DNA from: Welwitschia mirabilis
Taxonomy: Eukaryota; Gnetophyta; Gnetopsida; Welwitschiales
DNA: 44,541 nucleotides
NCBI GenBank assembly: GCA_051453625.1
Contig: JBOZIK010000001.1
Span: forward strand, 65,617,408 to 65,661,948
Direction: 5' to 3'
The first letter of the stretch is position 1, and each line of letters starts with the position of its first letter. The notes under the pieces are model-generated. The model was not told where the DNA came from. It did not search any database and saw only the letters and a list, made by a program, of their open reading frames with translations. Shown piece after piece: positions 31,816-43,543 of this stretch. A program made the position numbers and the translations under genes.

Positions 31816-33146
31816 ATGGATCCTATTAGCAAAGAAGAAGAGAGAAACCCATAAGAAAACCAAATTCAAAATAACACTCAAAGAGAAAAAGCCTTCTTAT
31901 CCCAATAATAATAAAATCCAAATTCCTAATCTAGTTTTCAATTTATGTTTAATAAACCATTATCAAATCAAAATCTAATCACCCAACTAAATGCCTATAC
32001 CTTATCTAAGAGTGGTCAAAATTTAAAATAATATAGCTAATAATCCACCTAAGAAAATCCTTCATGATTACCTTCAATATCAGTGCTTAGGAGCCCATTT
32101 CTGCCTAATACAGTAATTCATAAAGCAAATGATAGTATTGAAGCCCTCTACCATCTATCTTTTACCTCACTTTTATGGGTTAGAATCTAAAGACTCATAC
32201 TTGTATCTTAAGGAATTCAAATATGTGTTGTCAATAGTACCTTAATATTCAAATACATACAACACCCTTAGGCTTATCCTATTTCCATTTTCTTTAAAAG
32301 AGAACTCAAAATCATGGTACAATCTTAAATGCTTATCTATTAGAAATTAGTATGATCTAAATATGGCCTTCAAATTTAAATTATTTTTAAATGATAAAAT
32401 AAATACATTAAGAAGACAGATAATGAATTATCAATAAAAGGACCATGAGACATTGTCCCAAGACTTAGAAATATTTAACGGCTCATTACAAATATGTCTC
32501 CATCATGGATTTGAGCCAAGAAGGGAGATTAGTTTTTTATAATGGATTTTTTTACTAATGATAGTAGATTAGAAGAAATTATAAGTAGGAAAAGTTTCCC
32601 TTAGCATGCCTTTGATGAATTTTGGAATTATCTTAAAACCATAGCTAAGAGTTACAAAAATTCAAAGAAGCCTAGTAAACCATCTAGCACTTATCATCGT
32701 TTAGGATCACAAGTGTATGTAAAGTATCCAAAAACTCAAAATTAATAATAGAATAAATGAGTTAATATGAATAACGAAATTGCTAACCACATTACCTTTG
32801 ATCACTAAACTTGAATGCCTAATTTATCATATAAATACCTATGAAAAAGCTAAGTTTCCATCCATTCCATTATTTTAAAGTAGTATAAATGAGTAAGTTA
32901 TGTAGTAGGACATCAGTAGCAAAACCAAAAGAATAATACCTATTCTAATACTTACAACCCTAGGTGGAGTAATAATCCCAATATTTCTTGAAGATAGGAT
33001 AAGCAGAATAATCAATTAAGAACCCATTTCCTTCATCATTCTCTTAGCCCTTCCCATCAAATTTCCAAAAATGATCTTCATCTACCTCCTTTGAGAAACT
33101 AGTAAAAAAATTCATGAAAACCCACATCTAAATCAATCATGATCAT
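31816..33146 (+). pseudogene. Athila-type gag pseudogene, interrupted
   Basis: Gag forms the cytoplasmic particle in which the RNA is reverse transcribed. A start codon at 31816 gives MDPISKEEERNP then a stop where CAA is expected. Typical Athila gag blocks follow in changing phases. Near 32270 a LFPFSL-like block reads as YFHFL. Near 32495 CLHHGFEPRREI corresponds to CPHHGL with its following residues, then YNG. Near 32945 TYNPRWSNNPNIS corresponds to YNPGWRNHPNFSW. Near 33090 FEKLVKKFMKTH corresponds to LEDLLKKFI. The frame is cut at 33146 by the LTR of the nested element and its continuation is at 44019. Confidence 0.66.
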
Positions 33147-34857
33147 TGTTAGTGGTAAATTCAGCTATGCTTGTATTTTTCATTAATATAATGTAATTTA
33201 TAAGATCATCTTAGGAATAAAAATATTACATGGTCAAACCAAACTTTTACCAAAGGTACTAGAACTTATATTTATAATATAGTACTTGTGTTATTCGTTA
33301 TCAGAGATGAATGATAAAATCTATTTATAAAATAAGCACAAAAGTAGAAAGTAAAGGAGATTAAAATTCTATTTAAGGTGCTAGGAATGGGACATACCAT
33401 TAAAACTAACATAACAACCTAAAGGAAAAGCATAAGTATTTATAATAAAAATGTGTAGCTTTACTTTCAAATCATTTACAATAATATAATCTACTATGAC
33501 TATGAGTATTTTATTAATTCAAGCTTAAGCACAATGGAATAATCTCATTCATCATAGACATGAAGGTGATGTAACCAAGCCATCTAGCCTTCACAATAAG
33601 AATAAAATAAGTAGGGAAAGTAAGGATTTTTTAAGATTAATAAAATAAAAATTTAGATTATACAAGCTATAATGTAAGGAAAAATTACCAGATTAGAACT
33701 TAAAGTAAAAACATGACTCAGCCAATTTCAAGTATGATAAGCATGGCACTTACAACTAGATATTAAAGTAATACACTAAGAACATGTCCTACTTTANNNN
33801 NNNNNNNNNNNNNNNNNNNNNNNNNNNNNNNNNNNNNNNNNNNNNNNNNNNNNNNNNNNNNNNNNNNNNNNNNNNNNNNNNNNNNNNNNNNNNNNNTAAA
33901 GTAATACACTAAGAACATGTCCTACTTTATTGTTAGAATAAGTAAAACATACAATCAGAAAATATACTAATGCTACACGAAGAAGTATAATATTAGCTTG
34001 ATAGCTAGCCCATCCCTATGGAAGCCTTAGAAAGAGCTCATGACTAAATCTCTAACCTCCTTAAAAATATCACAATGGAAGTAGCTCCTTGTTCAAATAA
34101 TTTAGAAAGGATATTTATAAGATTAGTTTAGGTTTTTAATTAGGATTTNNNNNNNNNNNNNNNNNNNNNNNNNNNNNNNNNNNNNNNNNNNNNNNNNNNN
34201 NNNNNNNNNNNNNNNNNNNNNNNNNNNNNNNNNNNNNNNNNNNNNNNNTAGGTTTTTAATTAGGATTAATAAGGTCTAATGGAGTTATTCTAAAGAATGC
34301 CCAAAAATATATAAAATAATTATTTATTCATGAAGCCAAATTAAGGGATTCTTATTAGAAAATATTCTTCATTCATCTTATTTTTTCAAAAATTATGAAA
34401 ATGAATTATATTCAATAAGAGAACTCAAGAACTTAAGTATTGTACTATTTTTGCTTAAGAAACGGGTGTTGCCATGTCTGGCCTAATACCACCATTAATN
34501 NNNNNNNNNNNNNNNNNNNNNNNNNNNNNNNNNNNNNNNNNNNNNNNNNNNNNNNNNNNNNNNNNNNNNNNNNNNNNNNNNNNNNNNNNNNNNNNNNNNT
34601 TTTGCTTAAGAAACGGGTTTTGCCATGTCTAGACTAATACCACCATTAATTACGATCTACATAGCTCAATCTCCTACCTTGATGTTCTTAATGTCACATC
34701 TAACATACAAAATAATATAGTTTAAGCATGTTAGTACTAAAATAGGCTTTTCATCTCCTTAATTTAAAGAAGTACATAAAACTATCATGATGATTAATTA
34801 AACTTGCTAACAATGCCTTAATTCCTTAATATAAAAGTTAATTCTTGAGTGTTATTA
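33147..34857 (-). mobile_element. 3' LTR of the nested Athila element
   Basis: It aligns in the same order with 42159-43543. On the minus strand it starts TAATAACACTC (other copy TGATAACACTC) and ends CACTAACA. TATA box at 34111-34119. Three 100-N gaps lie inside, each flanked by short duplications (33764-33796 with 33897-33929; 34129-34147 with 34249-34267; 34449-34499 with 34600-34650). Confidence 0.7.
34111..34119 (-). promoter_or_regulatory. TATA box of the nested element's 3' LTR
   Basis: TATAAATAT on the minus strand, at the position matching TATAAATAC in the 5' LTR (43071-43079). Confidence 0.5.
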
Positions 34858-34890
34858 TACCTCACAACCAATTTTTTGCTAGTCCCTCAG
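34858..34890 (-). other. Polypurine-tract region of the nested element
   Basis: On the minus strand, GAGGGACTAGCAAAAAATTG is followed by GTTGTGAGG and the LTR start. Athila-group elements typically have GGGACTAGCAAAA followed by a G-rich purine run at this place. The G-run is eroded (GTTGTGAGG), but the phrase and position fit. Confidence 0.58.
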
Positions 34891-36779
34891 TAAAAAAGAG
34901 TGTTAAAAAATTTTAAAACATGTCCAAAANNNNNNNNNNNNNNNNNNNNNNNNNNNNNNNNNNNNNNNNNNNNNNNNNNNNNNNNNNNNNNNNNNNNNNN
35001 NNNNNNNNNNNNNNNNNNNNNNNNNNNNNCATGTCCAAAATTGCAAATCAATTTATTCAAGTATGAGAAGATGAAGGACGCTTTGAAAATAATTTGGCTA
35101 ATGTACTCTAATGTTATAGCTTAAATAAAACATAAAGCATGAAAAGTAAGTACTTTAAGTGCAAAATTTAACTTCCGCCAATCAAAGCTAAACTTTATTC
35201 GCAAGGTTATTAAAATGAAAAATTAGATGAAAACATAATAAAACATCTAGAATGAGCTAGAAAAGAAAATACNNNNNNNNNNNNNNNNNNNNNNNNNNNN
35301 NNNNNNNNNNNNNNNNNNNNNNNNNNNNNNNNNNNNNNNNNNNNNNNNNNNNNNNNNNNNNNNNNNNNNNNNNNNNNNNNNNNNNNNNNNNNNNNNNNNN
35401 NNNNNNNNNNNNNNNNNNNNNNNNNNNNNNNNNNNNNNNNNNNNNNNNNNNNNNNNNNNNNNNNNNNNNNNNNNNNNNNNNNNNNNNNNNNNNNNNNNNN
35501 NNNNNNNNNNNNNNNNNNNNNNNNNNNNNNNNNNNNNNNNNNNNNNNNNNAAAATTGCAAATCAATTTATTCAAGTATAAGAAGATGAAGGACACTTTGA
35601 AAACAATTTGGCTAATGTACTCTAACGTTATAGCTTAAATAAAACATAGAGCATGAAAAGTAAGTACTTTAAGTGCAAAATTTAACTTTCCCCAATCAAA
35701 GATAAACTTTATTCATAAGGTTATTAAAATGCAAAATTAGATGAAAACATAATGAAACATCTAGAATGAGCTAGAAAAGAAAATAACTAGAAAAAAAAAT
35801 CTGCACTACATGACTAACTAAGAAAGATAAGGTGCATACTAAAGCCAATGAAAAATCAAAGATGAAAACTTTATTTTAATGTCTTAAAATTCTTCATATC
35901 AAGGTTATGATTTTAAAAGCTCAAAAATAACTAAAATAGAATGGAAAATAAGAAGTAAAGGTGATGATTTTAAAATGAAAATGTAAAAGATGAATTTAAA
36001 TCAATCCATGTCTTTAACCTTTTTAAGAAAGACTCAAGTTCTAAAAATACAATAAATGTAATCAAGAATATTTATGAAAAATGAAATTTTTTTGGCCTAG
36101 AATATGATGGTGGTACTGGTTAGGGATGTTGGCTCTCTAACTTTATTAAGATTTAGGTATTACTCCTTACATTTTAGAGTCTGACAGCTAAATTTAGATG
36201 TTTAAAGTTGCATGATAGTTTATAATAAAATATAGTATGTGTTTCAAAAATAAAACTTCACCTTGATTTTCTACCAAACTTAAAAGACATTATAATAAAG
36301 TAAAATGTAAGTCCAAGGTAGTTATAACAACAAAAAAATGCAGATAAAGAAGGGTGAGAGAGAAAGAAAGCAAAGATGCCTTAATACAATAAGTACTCAT
36401 CAAAATTAATATTAGACTTCTAAGAAACTTAGAGTCTTAGTAGTTACTATAATGATGTTATATACAAATGATAGGATGAATCAGAAATGGTTAAACAGTG
36501 GTACTATTATTGATGAATAGTAGCATCACTTAAGATGGTAGACACTAATAAGCTTTTGGTGATGTGATAGATTATAGCATAGAGATTGTTAAAGACTTAT
36601 ATCTGTAATTGATATATAGGTGTAGAAAATTAATTCATGATATTATTAAGTGTGAATAATAGCTTGTATTATATTTGTAAGGATTTCAATTATGAGTTTC
36701 CATAACAGAAAAAAAATTATACCTCTAAGTGCTTTTAGAAAGGGAAACTAAGATGGACAAAATAAACTAGAGGAGATTG
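34891..36779. other. Post-integrase internal stretch of the nested element, no gene seen
   Basis: No env-like frame is readable. It contains two gaps (34930-35029 and 35273-35550). An approximately 235-bp duplication (35037-35271 with 35551-35785) flanks the second gap and an 11-base one (CATGTCCAAAA) flanks the first. Confidence 0.55.
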
Positions 36780-37354
36780 TAATAAATCGATGGGATGATG
36801 GGAAATGATAATGGTGTTGCATGTTTCATGAATAAATAAAACAAACAAGAATTAAAAAACCTGGCTTATTAAATTAAAATCATTTTAGGTTTCTTTTTTT
36901 TAAGTTTATATTAAAGAGTCTTTAAACAAGACAATGTAAAGTATAGAAAATGAAAGAGCTTACAAGACAAGAATAGATAAAAAATCATAATCTATAATTA
37001 GTTAAAGAGAACATACCACTAAAAATATTTAATCCCACCTTAATATCATTCCTTTTTCCTTTGCTTTTATGGGCATCCAAGTCCAAACATTTGATCATAT
37101 TGATCATTTAGTATTACAATACCTCCTTTTAATGGATTTAACATGTTGTATAAGAAGGATTCAGTGCCACATTACCCACAAGTATCTATAGCCTCAATGT
37201 AGATGAATGTATTATAAATGAATCATTAGAGTTACATTACTGGTAAGTGTCCCTAGCCCTGATGCAGTTAACTAAACCTAATAAAAAAATCATAAAAAAT
37301 ATGTTCTAAAGAGCTTTAAGATTATTCTTGGTATTTCATTTCCTCCCCTCCACA

Positions 37355-37404
<50 letters not shown>

Positions 37405-37600
37405 TCCCCNNNNNNNNNNNNNNNNNNNNNNNNNNNNNNNNNNNNNNNNNNNNNNNNNNNNNNNNNNNNNNNNNNNNNNNNNNNNNNNCCTACTAGAATA
37501 ATTTCATCCCCATAAATGCATTGAAGAAAATAAGCATTATGAAAGAATAAAATTTACCTTTTTTCTTTGGTTCTAATTTGAAGGACTAGAGTATGTAAAC
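36780..37600 (-). repeat. Athila 3' internal block shared with 27370-28060
   Basis: The same sequence block as at 27.4-28.1 kb in the same orientation, including the 65-bp tandem pair (37166 and 37231). Here it is interrupted by a CA microsatellite (37351-37401) and a 79-N gap (37410-37488). Confidence 0.6.
37351..37401. repeat. (CA)n microsatellite
   Basis: About 50 bases of CA repeat with one interruption, ending at CGAGTCCCC and a 79-N gap. The related copy at 27.9 kb has no CA run, so it arose or expanded after the copies separated. Confidence 0.9.
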
Positions 37601-37849
37601 ATTTAGTCAAAACTTAAGATATGGAGAATTTATTCTTAAATGGAAAAAGCTCTTCTAATTTCTACTAAACATTGAACTAATAAGATCAATTTATTAATGA
37701 ATCATATGAAAAACCATTAACATGAATTAGTAAGTTTCTCAAATTCATGAGTTGATGAAATGGGTGAATGATAAAGGTTAAGGTAATAATCATTTACTTT
37801 AAATTAAGAGTGAGTTTTAGGATTTTTTAATAAGAAAATATCTATAAGA

Positions 37850-38890
37850 TAATACTTGTATAAGAACCAAAACACTTAGAACGTAGCTTTCTTGGAAACA
37901 AATGTAATTGAGATTTGTATAACAAAACCAAGTCCCCTTCTTGACATGTCTTTTGTTGGATATGTTGACGATGAAGCCTTTTCAATTTTTTTTTTAATAA
38001 TTAATCTTTAAGTTATCATAAGCATTATTTTTATTCTTCTCTAATTCAATGAATTAAATAAGTCTATTTTTAACTACCATATTAGAATCAAGGTTCCTAT
38101 GCTTTATGTCCTAATATGATTTGTGTTCAAGTTCCATAAGAAGGTTACATGCTTTTCCATAGACCAACTTGTAAGGTGACATGCTTCGAAGGGTTTCGTA
38201 TGCTATCTTGTAGGCCTATAAGACATCACATAATTTGTAAGACCAATCATTTTTAGTTAAACTCACCTCTTTTTGTAAGATTTTTTAATCTCTCTATTGG
38301 TAACTTTAACTTAACCCCTAGTTTGGGGATGATATGATGTTATAATTTTATGAGTGATTTCACACTTAGTTAAAACTTTCTTAAATATTTCATTGTAAAA
38401 ATGAGTTCCTCCATCACTAATCAAACACTTCAAGTAATCAAATCTAGCTAAAATGTTTTTCTTAAAAAATTCTATCATAGTTTTAACATCATTGTGCTTA
38501 TAAGCATAGGCTTCTATCCATTTGGTAACATAGTTAACATATACTAATATGTACTAATGTTTAATAAAAGGTGGGTAGGATCCTTAGAAATATATGCNNN
38601 NNNNNNNATAGGATTTAAGGGAATCATGCCCCTTCTACCAAGACTCCCATGTTTTTGGTAATTTTCACATGATTTATAGAAGAGATATGAGTCATTAAAG
38701 ATATTAGGCTAATAAAGCCTAGATTTCAAGATATAGATTTCAATTTTGTGAGAGGAAAAGTGATTACTACATGTTTTTAAATGACACAACCTAAGAATGT
38801 TTTGAATCTATTCTTGAGGGATGCATCTTCAAATGATTTAGTTAGGACAATACTTGAAAAGATAAGGATCATCCCAAAATAAATATTTCA
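37850..38890 (-). pseudogene. Athila-type integrase remnant
   Basis: Integrase joins the cDNA to the host chromosome. Read on the minus strand in N-to-C order: WDDPYLFKYCPN near 38880; a zinc-binding region (CHLKTCSNHF, then SCENYQ near 38660, where the last Cys of the family SCDRCQ is Tyr); RRGMIPLNPI before a 10-N gap; YVTKWIEAYAY (38500-38535); LISDGGTHFYNE with the second catalytic Asp (38395-38425); YHPQTRG-stop-VKVTNREIKK with the catalytic Glu region (38287-38335); SPYKLVYGKA (38150-38182); and a C-terminal GDLVLLYKSQLHLFPRKL (37880-37935). Several stops interrupt it. The order and wording are diagnostic of the Athila group. Confidence 0.82.
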
Positions 38891-39239
38891 GATTATTCAT
38901 GAACTTCTATTTGTCATTAGGAATCTAATGAGAAGGCATAATTCTAGAAATAAGGTAGTTACCAATATTAGCATATCATGATACTTCAAAGATAGAGAGA
39001 AAACACTTATTAGGACATGAATCATAAATAGAAACAATCTCTTCTTGNNNNNNNNNNNNNNNNNNNNNNNNNNNNNNNNNNNNNNNNNNNNNNNNNNNNN
39101 NNNNNNNNNNNNNNNNNNNNNNNNNNNNNNNNNNNNNNNNNNNNNNNAAGAGAAAACACTTATTGGGAAATGAATCATAAATAGGAACAATCTCTTCTTG
39201 GTTTTTGTGAGAAATTTAAGATAAGTAATCAATAATTAC

Positions 39240-39873
39240 ATTATTAAAACCTTTCTTATCCTTAATTTTAATATTAAATTCCTATAGTAAAAGTACCCAT
39301 CTGATAAGTCTAGACTTTATATTTTCTACAAATAAGGTATATGAGGACCAAATGATCTGTGTCGATAATAACCTTAGATCTAAGAAGATATTGACTAAAT
39401 ATATTATAGATCTAAAAAAATGACTAAAAGGTCCTTCTCAGTGATAGTGTAGTTTCATTAATTATCATTCAAGGGTTTACTAACATAATACATTACTATG
39501 GATTTTGTTTCTAGTCTTTAGCCTAAAACAACACCAACTGCATAGTTACTTACATCACACATAATCTTGAATGGTAATCTCAAGTTGGATGATTAAAAAA
39601 TAGGTGAAAAACTAAGTTTTTATTTGATTTGGTCAAAACATAGTTGATATTCTTACATCCACTCAAATTCCTTAGAAGGTTACATAAAGGTTTGGCAATT
39701 TTTCTGAAGTTATAAATGAATCTTTTACAATTGCCAACATGTCCTAAAAAGGACCTCATATCTTTAATCTTTTGTGAGATGGGTAAGTAAATAATTAAGG
39801 ATACTTTTAGAGGGTATACTTGAATTCCTTTCTTAAAGATGATCTGACCTAAAATAATACCCTTATTTACCAT
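39240..39873 (-). pseudogene. Athila-type RT connection and RNase H remnant
   Basis: RNase H removes the RNA template during reverse transcription. A 97-codon open frame (39873-39580) begins MVNKGIILGQIIFKKGIQV and contains MRSFLGHVGNCKRFIYNF then IAKPLCNLL. These match VxEGIVLGHxISxxGIEV and VRSFLGHAGFYRRFIKDF and SKIAKPLxxLL of Athila-type elements. Further on, around 39340, SKVIIDTDHLVL matches the RNase H block SKVIVYTDHAAL, including the catalytic DxD-type region as TDH. The intervening sequence is frameshifted. Confidence 0.78.
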
Positions 39874-40790
39874 GAAGTGATATTTTTCCCAATTTAGGAC
39901 TAAATGTTTTTCAATGCATCTAATGAAAACAAGTTCAAGGTTTGTAAGGTAATGTTCAAAAAAGGTGTTATAAACTAAGAATTAATTTATAAAGATTTGA
40001 ATACAAGTTTCTAAAAGGTCAGAAAAAATGTCAAACATACAATGTTAAAAGGTAATAGATGCATTGCATTATAAAATTTAAAGGGCATTCATTTGTATGT
40101 AAAAGTTACTATGGATAATCAAAAGTGGTTCTCTCTTTATCTTTGGAGGTGATTTTTATTTTATTATATCCTAGATATACATCCAAAAAATAATAAAAGA
40201 GTTTTCTAGCTAATTGCTTAAGGATTTTATTAGAGAATTGTAGACAAAAATGATCTTTATTAGTCACATCGTTGAGCTTCTTATAGTCTATGCACAACTT
40301 TTATTTCACAGTAGGCCTAGTAGGGATAAGTTTCTTATATTCATTGTGTACTAGTATAACTTCAGCCTTCTTAGCTGAAGTTTTTGTTAGACTCATCCAC
40401 TTCTTATGAAAAATGAAATAGATAATGCCATTATCTAAGACTCTAATTAAATTATTTTTCACAACTTCCTTTAATGTATGGTTAAGTCTTTGTTAAGATG
40501 CAATTCTTACTTTAGCATTATCATCAAGATAGATATAATGCATGCAAATACTAGGGTCAATGCCTCTAATGTCTAATAGGATTTAACTAATGGATTTCTT
40601 ATTCTTCTTCAAAAGTTAGAGCAAGGCATCTTCTTAGGTAGAAGATAGAACTAAGGTGATCACTACAGAATAATATAAATCTTATGTAAGGAAGGAATAC
40701 TTAAGATCATTTGGTAGTCGTTTTAATTAAATAATATATTTATTTTTAGTACTCATAGTTAACTCCAACTTGCATGAGGAAAGAAGCCCA
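39874..40790 (-). pseudogene. Athila-type reverse transcriptase remnant
   Basis: Reads on the minus strand: LPNDLKYSFL (40715), DIRGIDPSICMHYIYLDD (near 40560), RLNHTLKEVVKNNLIRVLDNGIIYFI (near 40480-40400, abbreviated family form RLNPxMKEVV..LLDAGIIYPI), CIDYKKLNDVTNKDHF (40297-40250), then FYYFLDVYLGYNKIKI with the first catalytic Asp, and TTFDYP (40109). The FMDDFSVYG active-site block is FIN-stop-FLVYNT (39982-39993 holds the FIN-stop part), so both catalytic Asp are lost. LVLNWEKYHFM near 39885 closes the domain. The long conserved blocks are diagnostic of the Athila lineage. Confidence 0.83.
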
Positions 40791-42133
40791 AGATCATTAA
40801 GGGAGGTAGAGATAGATTGGCCTAGAATATCATTACTTTATTTAACACTCCCATAATTAGACTTTAAAAGTGTAAAAGGCTATCTTCTTCTTTATGAATG
40901 ATCATTTCCATAAGCTAGCTAATCACTTGATTGAGTTGTTGCATACTTTTTTTAAGTATTTATAAGATGAAAGAGGTTTAAAGATTGAAATGCTATTAAG
41001 ACTCATAGATAAAGTATTAGATTTCTATGAACTCATGAACTGTAGCTTCTAAGATATTTGAGAAGTAATGTTAAGATTTAGTAGATAGATAAAGTGGGAC
41101 TCATAATCATACCATAAGAATGGAATATCATTTGTAAAGATATACATAATCTAAGATTCAAATGTAGCATGAATCTCATGATTTAAAATAAAGGAGTAAA
41201 GATTATAACTCATGTTTGAGAATTTCTAGCAGAGTTAATTTATTAGATATAATAAAATAGTCAAGAAAAGTTATGTTTCTATATGCACATAATATATGAA
41301 AAGGTTTAACACACCATAAAACTGAATCTCACAAAAGATGAATATGGTTTAACATAAGAAGTCAGTAGTGTCAGATAGGAAAGAAGGTGACACTAGTAAT
41401 ATGTTATAAAATTAGTCTAAAAAATTTATACTTAGGTTTTTAGAAANNNNNNNNNNNNNNNNNNNNNNNNNNNNNNNNNNNNNNNNNNNNNNNNNNNNNN
41501 NNNNNNNNNNNNNNNNNNNNNNNNNNNNNNNNNNNNNNNNNNNNNNAATTTATGCTTAGGTTTTTAGAAAATTTAACATTATAAGATATAGAGTTAATTT
41601 AACTAATTAATTAAAAAATACTAGCTATAGGTTATAGAAAAGAAACAACACAAAAATTAAAATACAATGCAATGTACTATAAAAAAAAGTTTTATAGAAA
41701 TCAAAATTGCATGTATTAAAGAATTTTCCTAAGAGTTTTTAATGGTCTAATTCTTCAAAATATTATTTAAGTACTCCTAAGTAAGTTACCTAAGATAGAG
41801 AAGGACAGAANNNNNNNNNNNNNNNNNNNNNNNNNNNNNNNNNNNNNNNNNNNNNNNNNNNNNNNNNNNNNNNNNNNNNNNNNNNNNNNNNNNNNNNNNN
41901 NNNNNNNNNNAAGAAAAAAATTAAAAAAAGACAAAGAAGTTACAAGATCAGGTTTCATTAATTAAGTAACCAACATTTCACTGGTAATTAAAAAAAAGGA
42001 AAAAAGAGGAAAAGGGATCAGTATAAAGAAAAATAAGAAAAAGAAAAAAAATAAACTAAGAAATAAAAAGAATGCTAAAAAGGGTATAGAAAAGTAAATC
42101 CTGTGCATGCCTCACTATAGCTACCATGTCAAT
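40791..42133. other. Shortened 5' internal region of the nested element
   Basis: Leader, gag and protease should occupy about 3-4 kb here but only 1.3 kb remains, and no gag or protease motif is readable. Gaps at 41447-41546 (flanked by AATTTATACTTAGG-type duplicates) and 41811-41910 fall inside. A deletion of gag-protease is likely. Confidence 0.5.
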
Positions 42134-42135
42134 CT

Positions 42136-42155
42136 TCTTGGTAATAATTCTAAAA
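42136..42155 (-). other. Decayed Asp-tRNA-like primer-binding site of the nested element
   Basis: On the minus strand TTTTAGAATTATTACCAAG follows the LTR end. The part ATTACCAAG equals GTTGCCGGG after G-to-A changes at three positions, as expected if a TGGCGCCGTTGCCGGGGA site lost its CpG and CpNpG cytosines. The first half fits poorly, so the call relies on position next to the LTR. Confidence 0.42.
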
Positions 42156-42158
42156 AGC

Positions 42159-43543
42159 TATTCATGATAAAATTTATCTATTATTGTATCTTTTATTAAT
42201 ATATGGTAATTCATAAAATCACTTTAGGAATAAAAACCTTGCATGGCCATACCCAACTTTTACCAAAACTACTAGGACTTTCATTTGTTGTATAGTCCTA
42301 GGGTCATTCTTTCTTAGAGATAGATGACAAAAGCTACTAGTAAAACAAGCACAAAAGTACTAGTATTTTTATTTATAGTATAATTCCAATTTCATTATTT
42401 CTTAGAGATAGATAACAAAATCTACCACTAAAACAAGCATTAAGTAGAGAGTAATAGAGATTGAAATGATATTTGAAGAGATAGGAATGGAACATAAGAT
42501 TCAAACTAATATAACCACCTCAACAAAAAGCATAAGTACTTACAATGAAAACATGTGGATTTACTTCCAACTCATTTACAATGATATAATTAACTATGAC
42601 TATGATCATTAGTCCAAGCTCAAGTACAATGGCATAATCTCATCCATCATAGATACAAGGGTAATATAATTTAGCCACCTAGCCTTTATAGTAAGAATAA
42701 AATAAGCATAAAAGGTAAGGGTATTTCAAAATCCATTAAATAAACATTCAAATTATGCAAATTAGAATGTAAAGGAAAATCACCACTCTAGATCTTAAAG
42801 TAGAAGCATAATTTAATAAATCCCAAGTATAATAATTATGACATGCACAACTTAATATCAAAGTGATGCACAAAGAACATGTATACTTTATTATTAGAAT
42901 AAGTGAAGCATACAATCAAAAAATGTGCTCATGCTAAACCAAAACCATCATGCTATCTTGATGACTAGATCATCCCTGTGAAATGCTTAGAAAGAACTCA
43001 TGATTACATATCTACTCTCCTTAAAAATATCACAATAGAAGTAAATTCCTCTTTAAATGAAGTGAGAAGGGTATTTATAATCCTATATTAGATTTTTCAA
43101 TTAGGTTTCTAAGGCCTAATGAGAAGATTATTCTAAAGAATACCAAAAGTATATAATTTTTTAGTCATCAATCTAAATTGGGTAGTTCTTATTAGAAAAT
43201 ATTCTTCATTCATATTCTCTTTGCAGAAATTATGTGAATGAATTACTAGCATCAAGAGGACTTAGAAACATAAGTATGATATTGTTTCACTTTAAGAAAC
43301 TAGTGCCATTATGCTTAGAATAGTGCTATCATTAATTATTCTTCACACATATGAATCTCCTACCCTGATCCTCTTGACATTGTATTTAACATGTAAAATA
43401 ATAGTGTGTAGACATATCAGTAGTAAAACAAGTTTTTCATGAACTTAAGTAAAAGAAATTCATGAAATCACTGTGACTATTAATTAAATTTGCTAATAAT
43501 GTCTAAATTCCTGAATATAAATGTCAATTTATGAGTGTTATCA
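42159..43543 (-). mobile_element. 5' LTR of the nested Athila element
   Basis: 1385 bp without gaps. It aligns collinearly with 33147-34857, from the left edge (TATTCATG here, TGTTAGTG there) to GAGTGTTATCA. On the minus strand it starts TGATAACACTC. TATA box TATAAATAC at 43071-43079. A roughly 60-base stretch containing TTCTTAGAGATAGAT is present twice (about 42310 and 42400) and only once in the 3' LTR, so this copy has an internal duplication. Confidence 0.72.
43071..43079 (-). promoter_or_regulatory. TATA box of the nested element's 5' LTR
   Basis: TATAAATAC on the minus strand, conserved in position with 34111-34119; it would drive transcription leftward through pol. Confidence 0.55.

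Larger units (their letters stand above)
33147..43543 (-). mobile_element. Nested Athila element, both LTRs present
   Basis: A minus-strand Ty3/gypsy element inserted in the outer gag. From its 5' end: LTR (43543-42159), decayed primer site (42155-42136), a shortened 5' internal region, pol with RT, RNase H and integrase (about 40790-37850), a post-integrase region, a polypurine-tract region (34890-34858) and 3' LTR (34857-33147). The LTRs are about 75-80% identical by eye, so the insertion is old. Gag and protease seem mostly deleted, since only 1.3 kb separates the primer site from the RT linker. Flanking pentamers ATCAT (left) and ACTAG (right) do not match, so the target-site duplication is eroded or the ends are slightly off. 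Confidence 0.75.
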
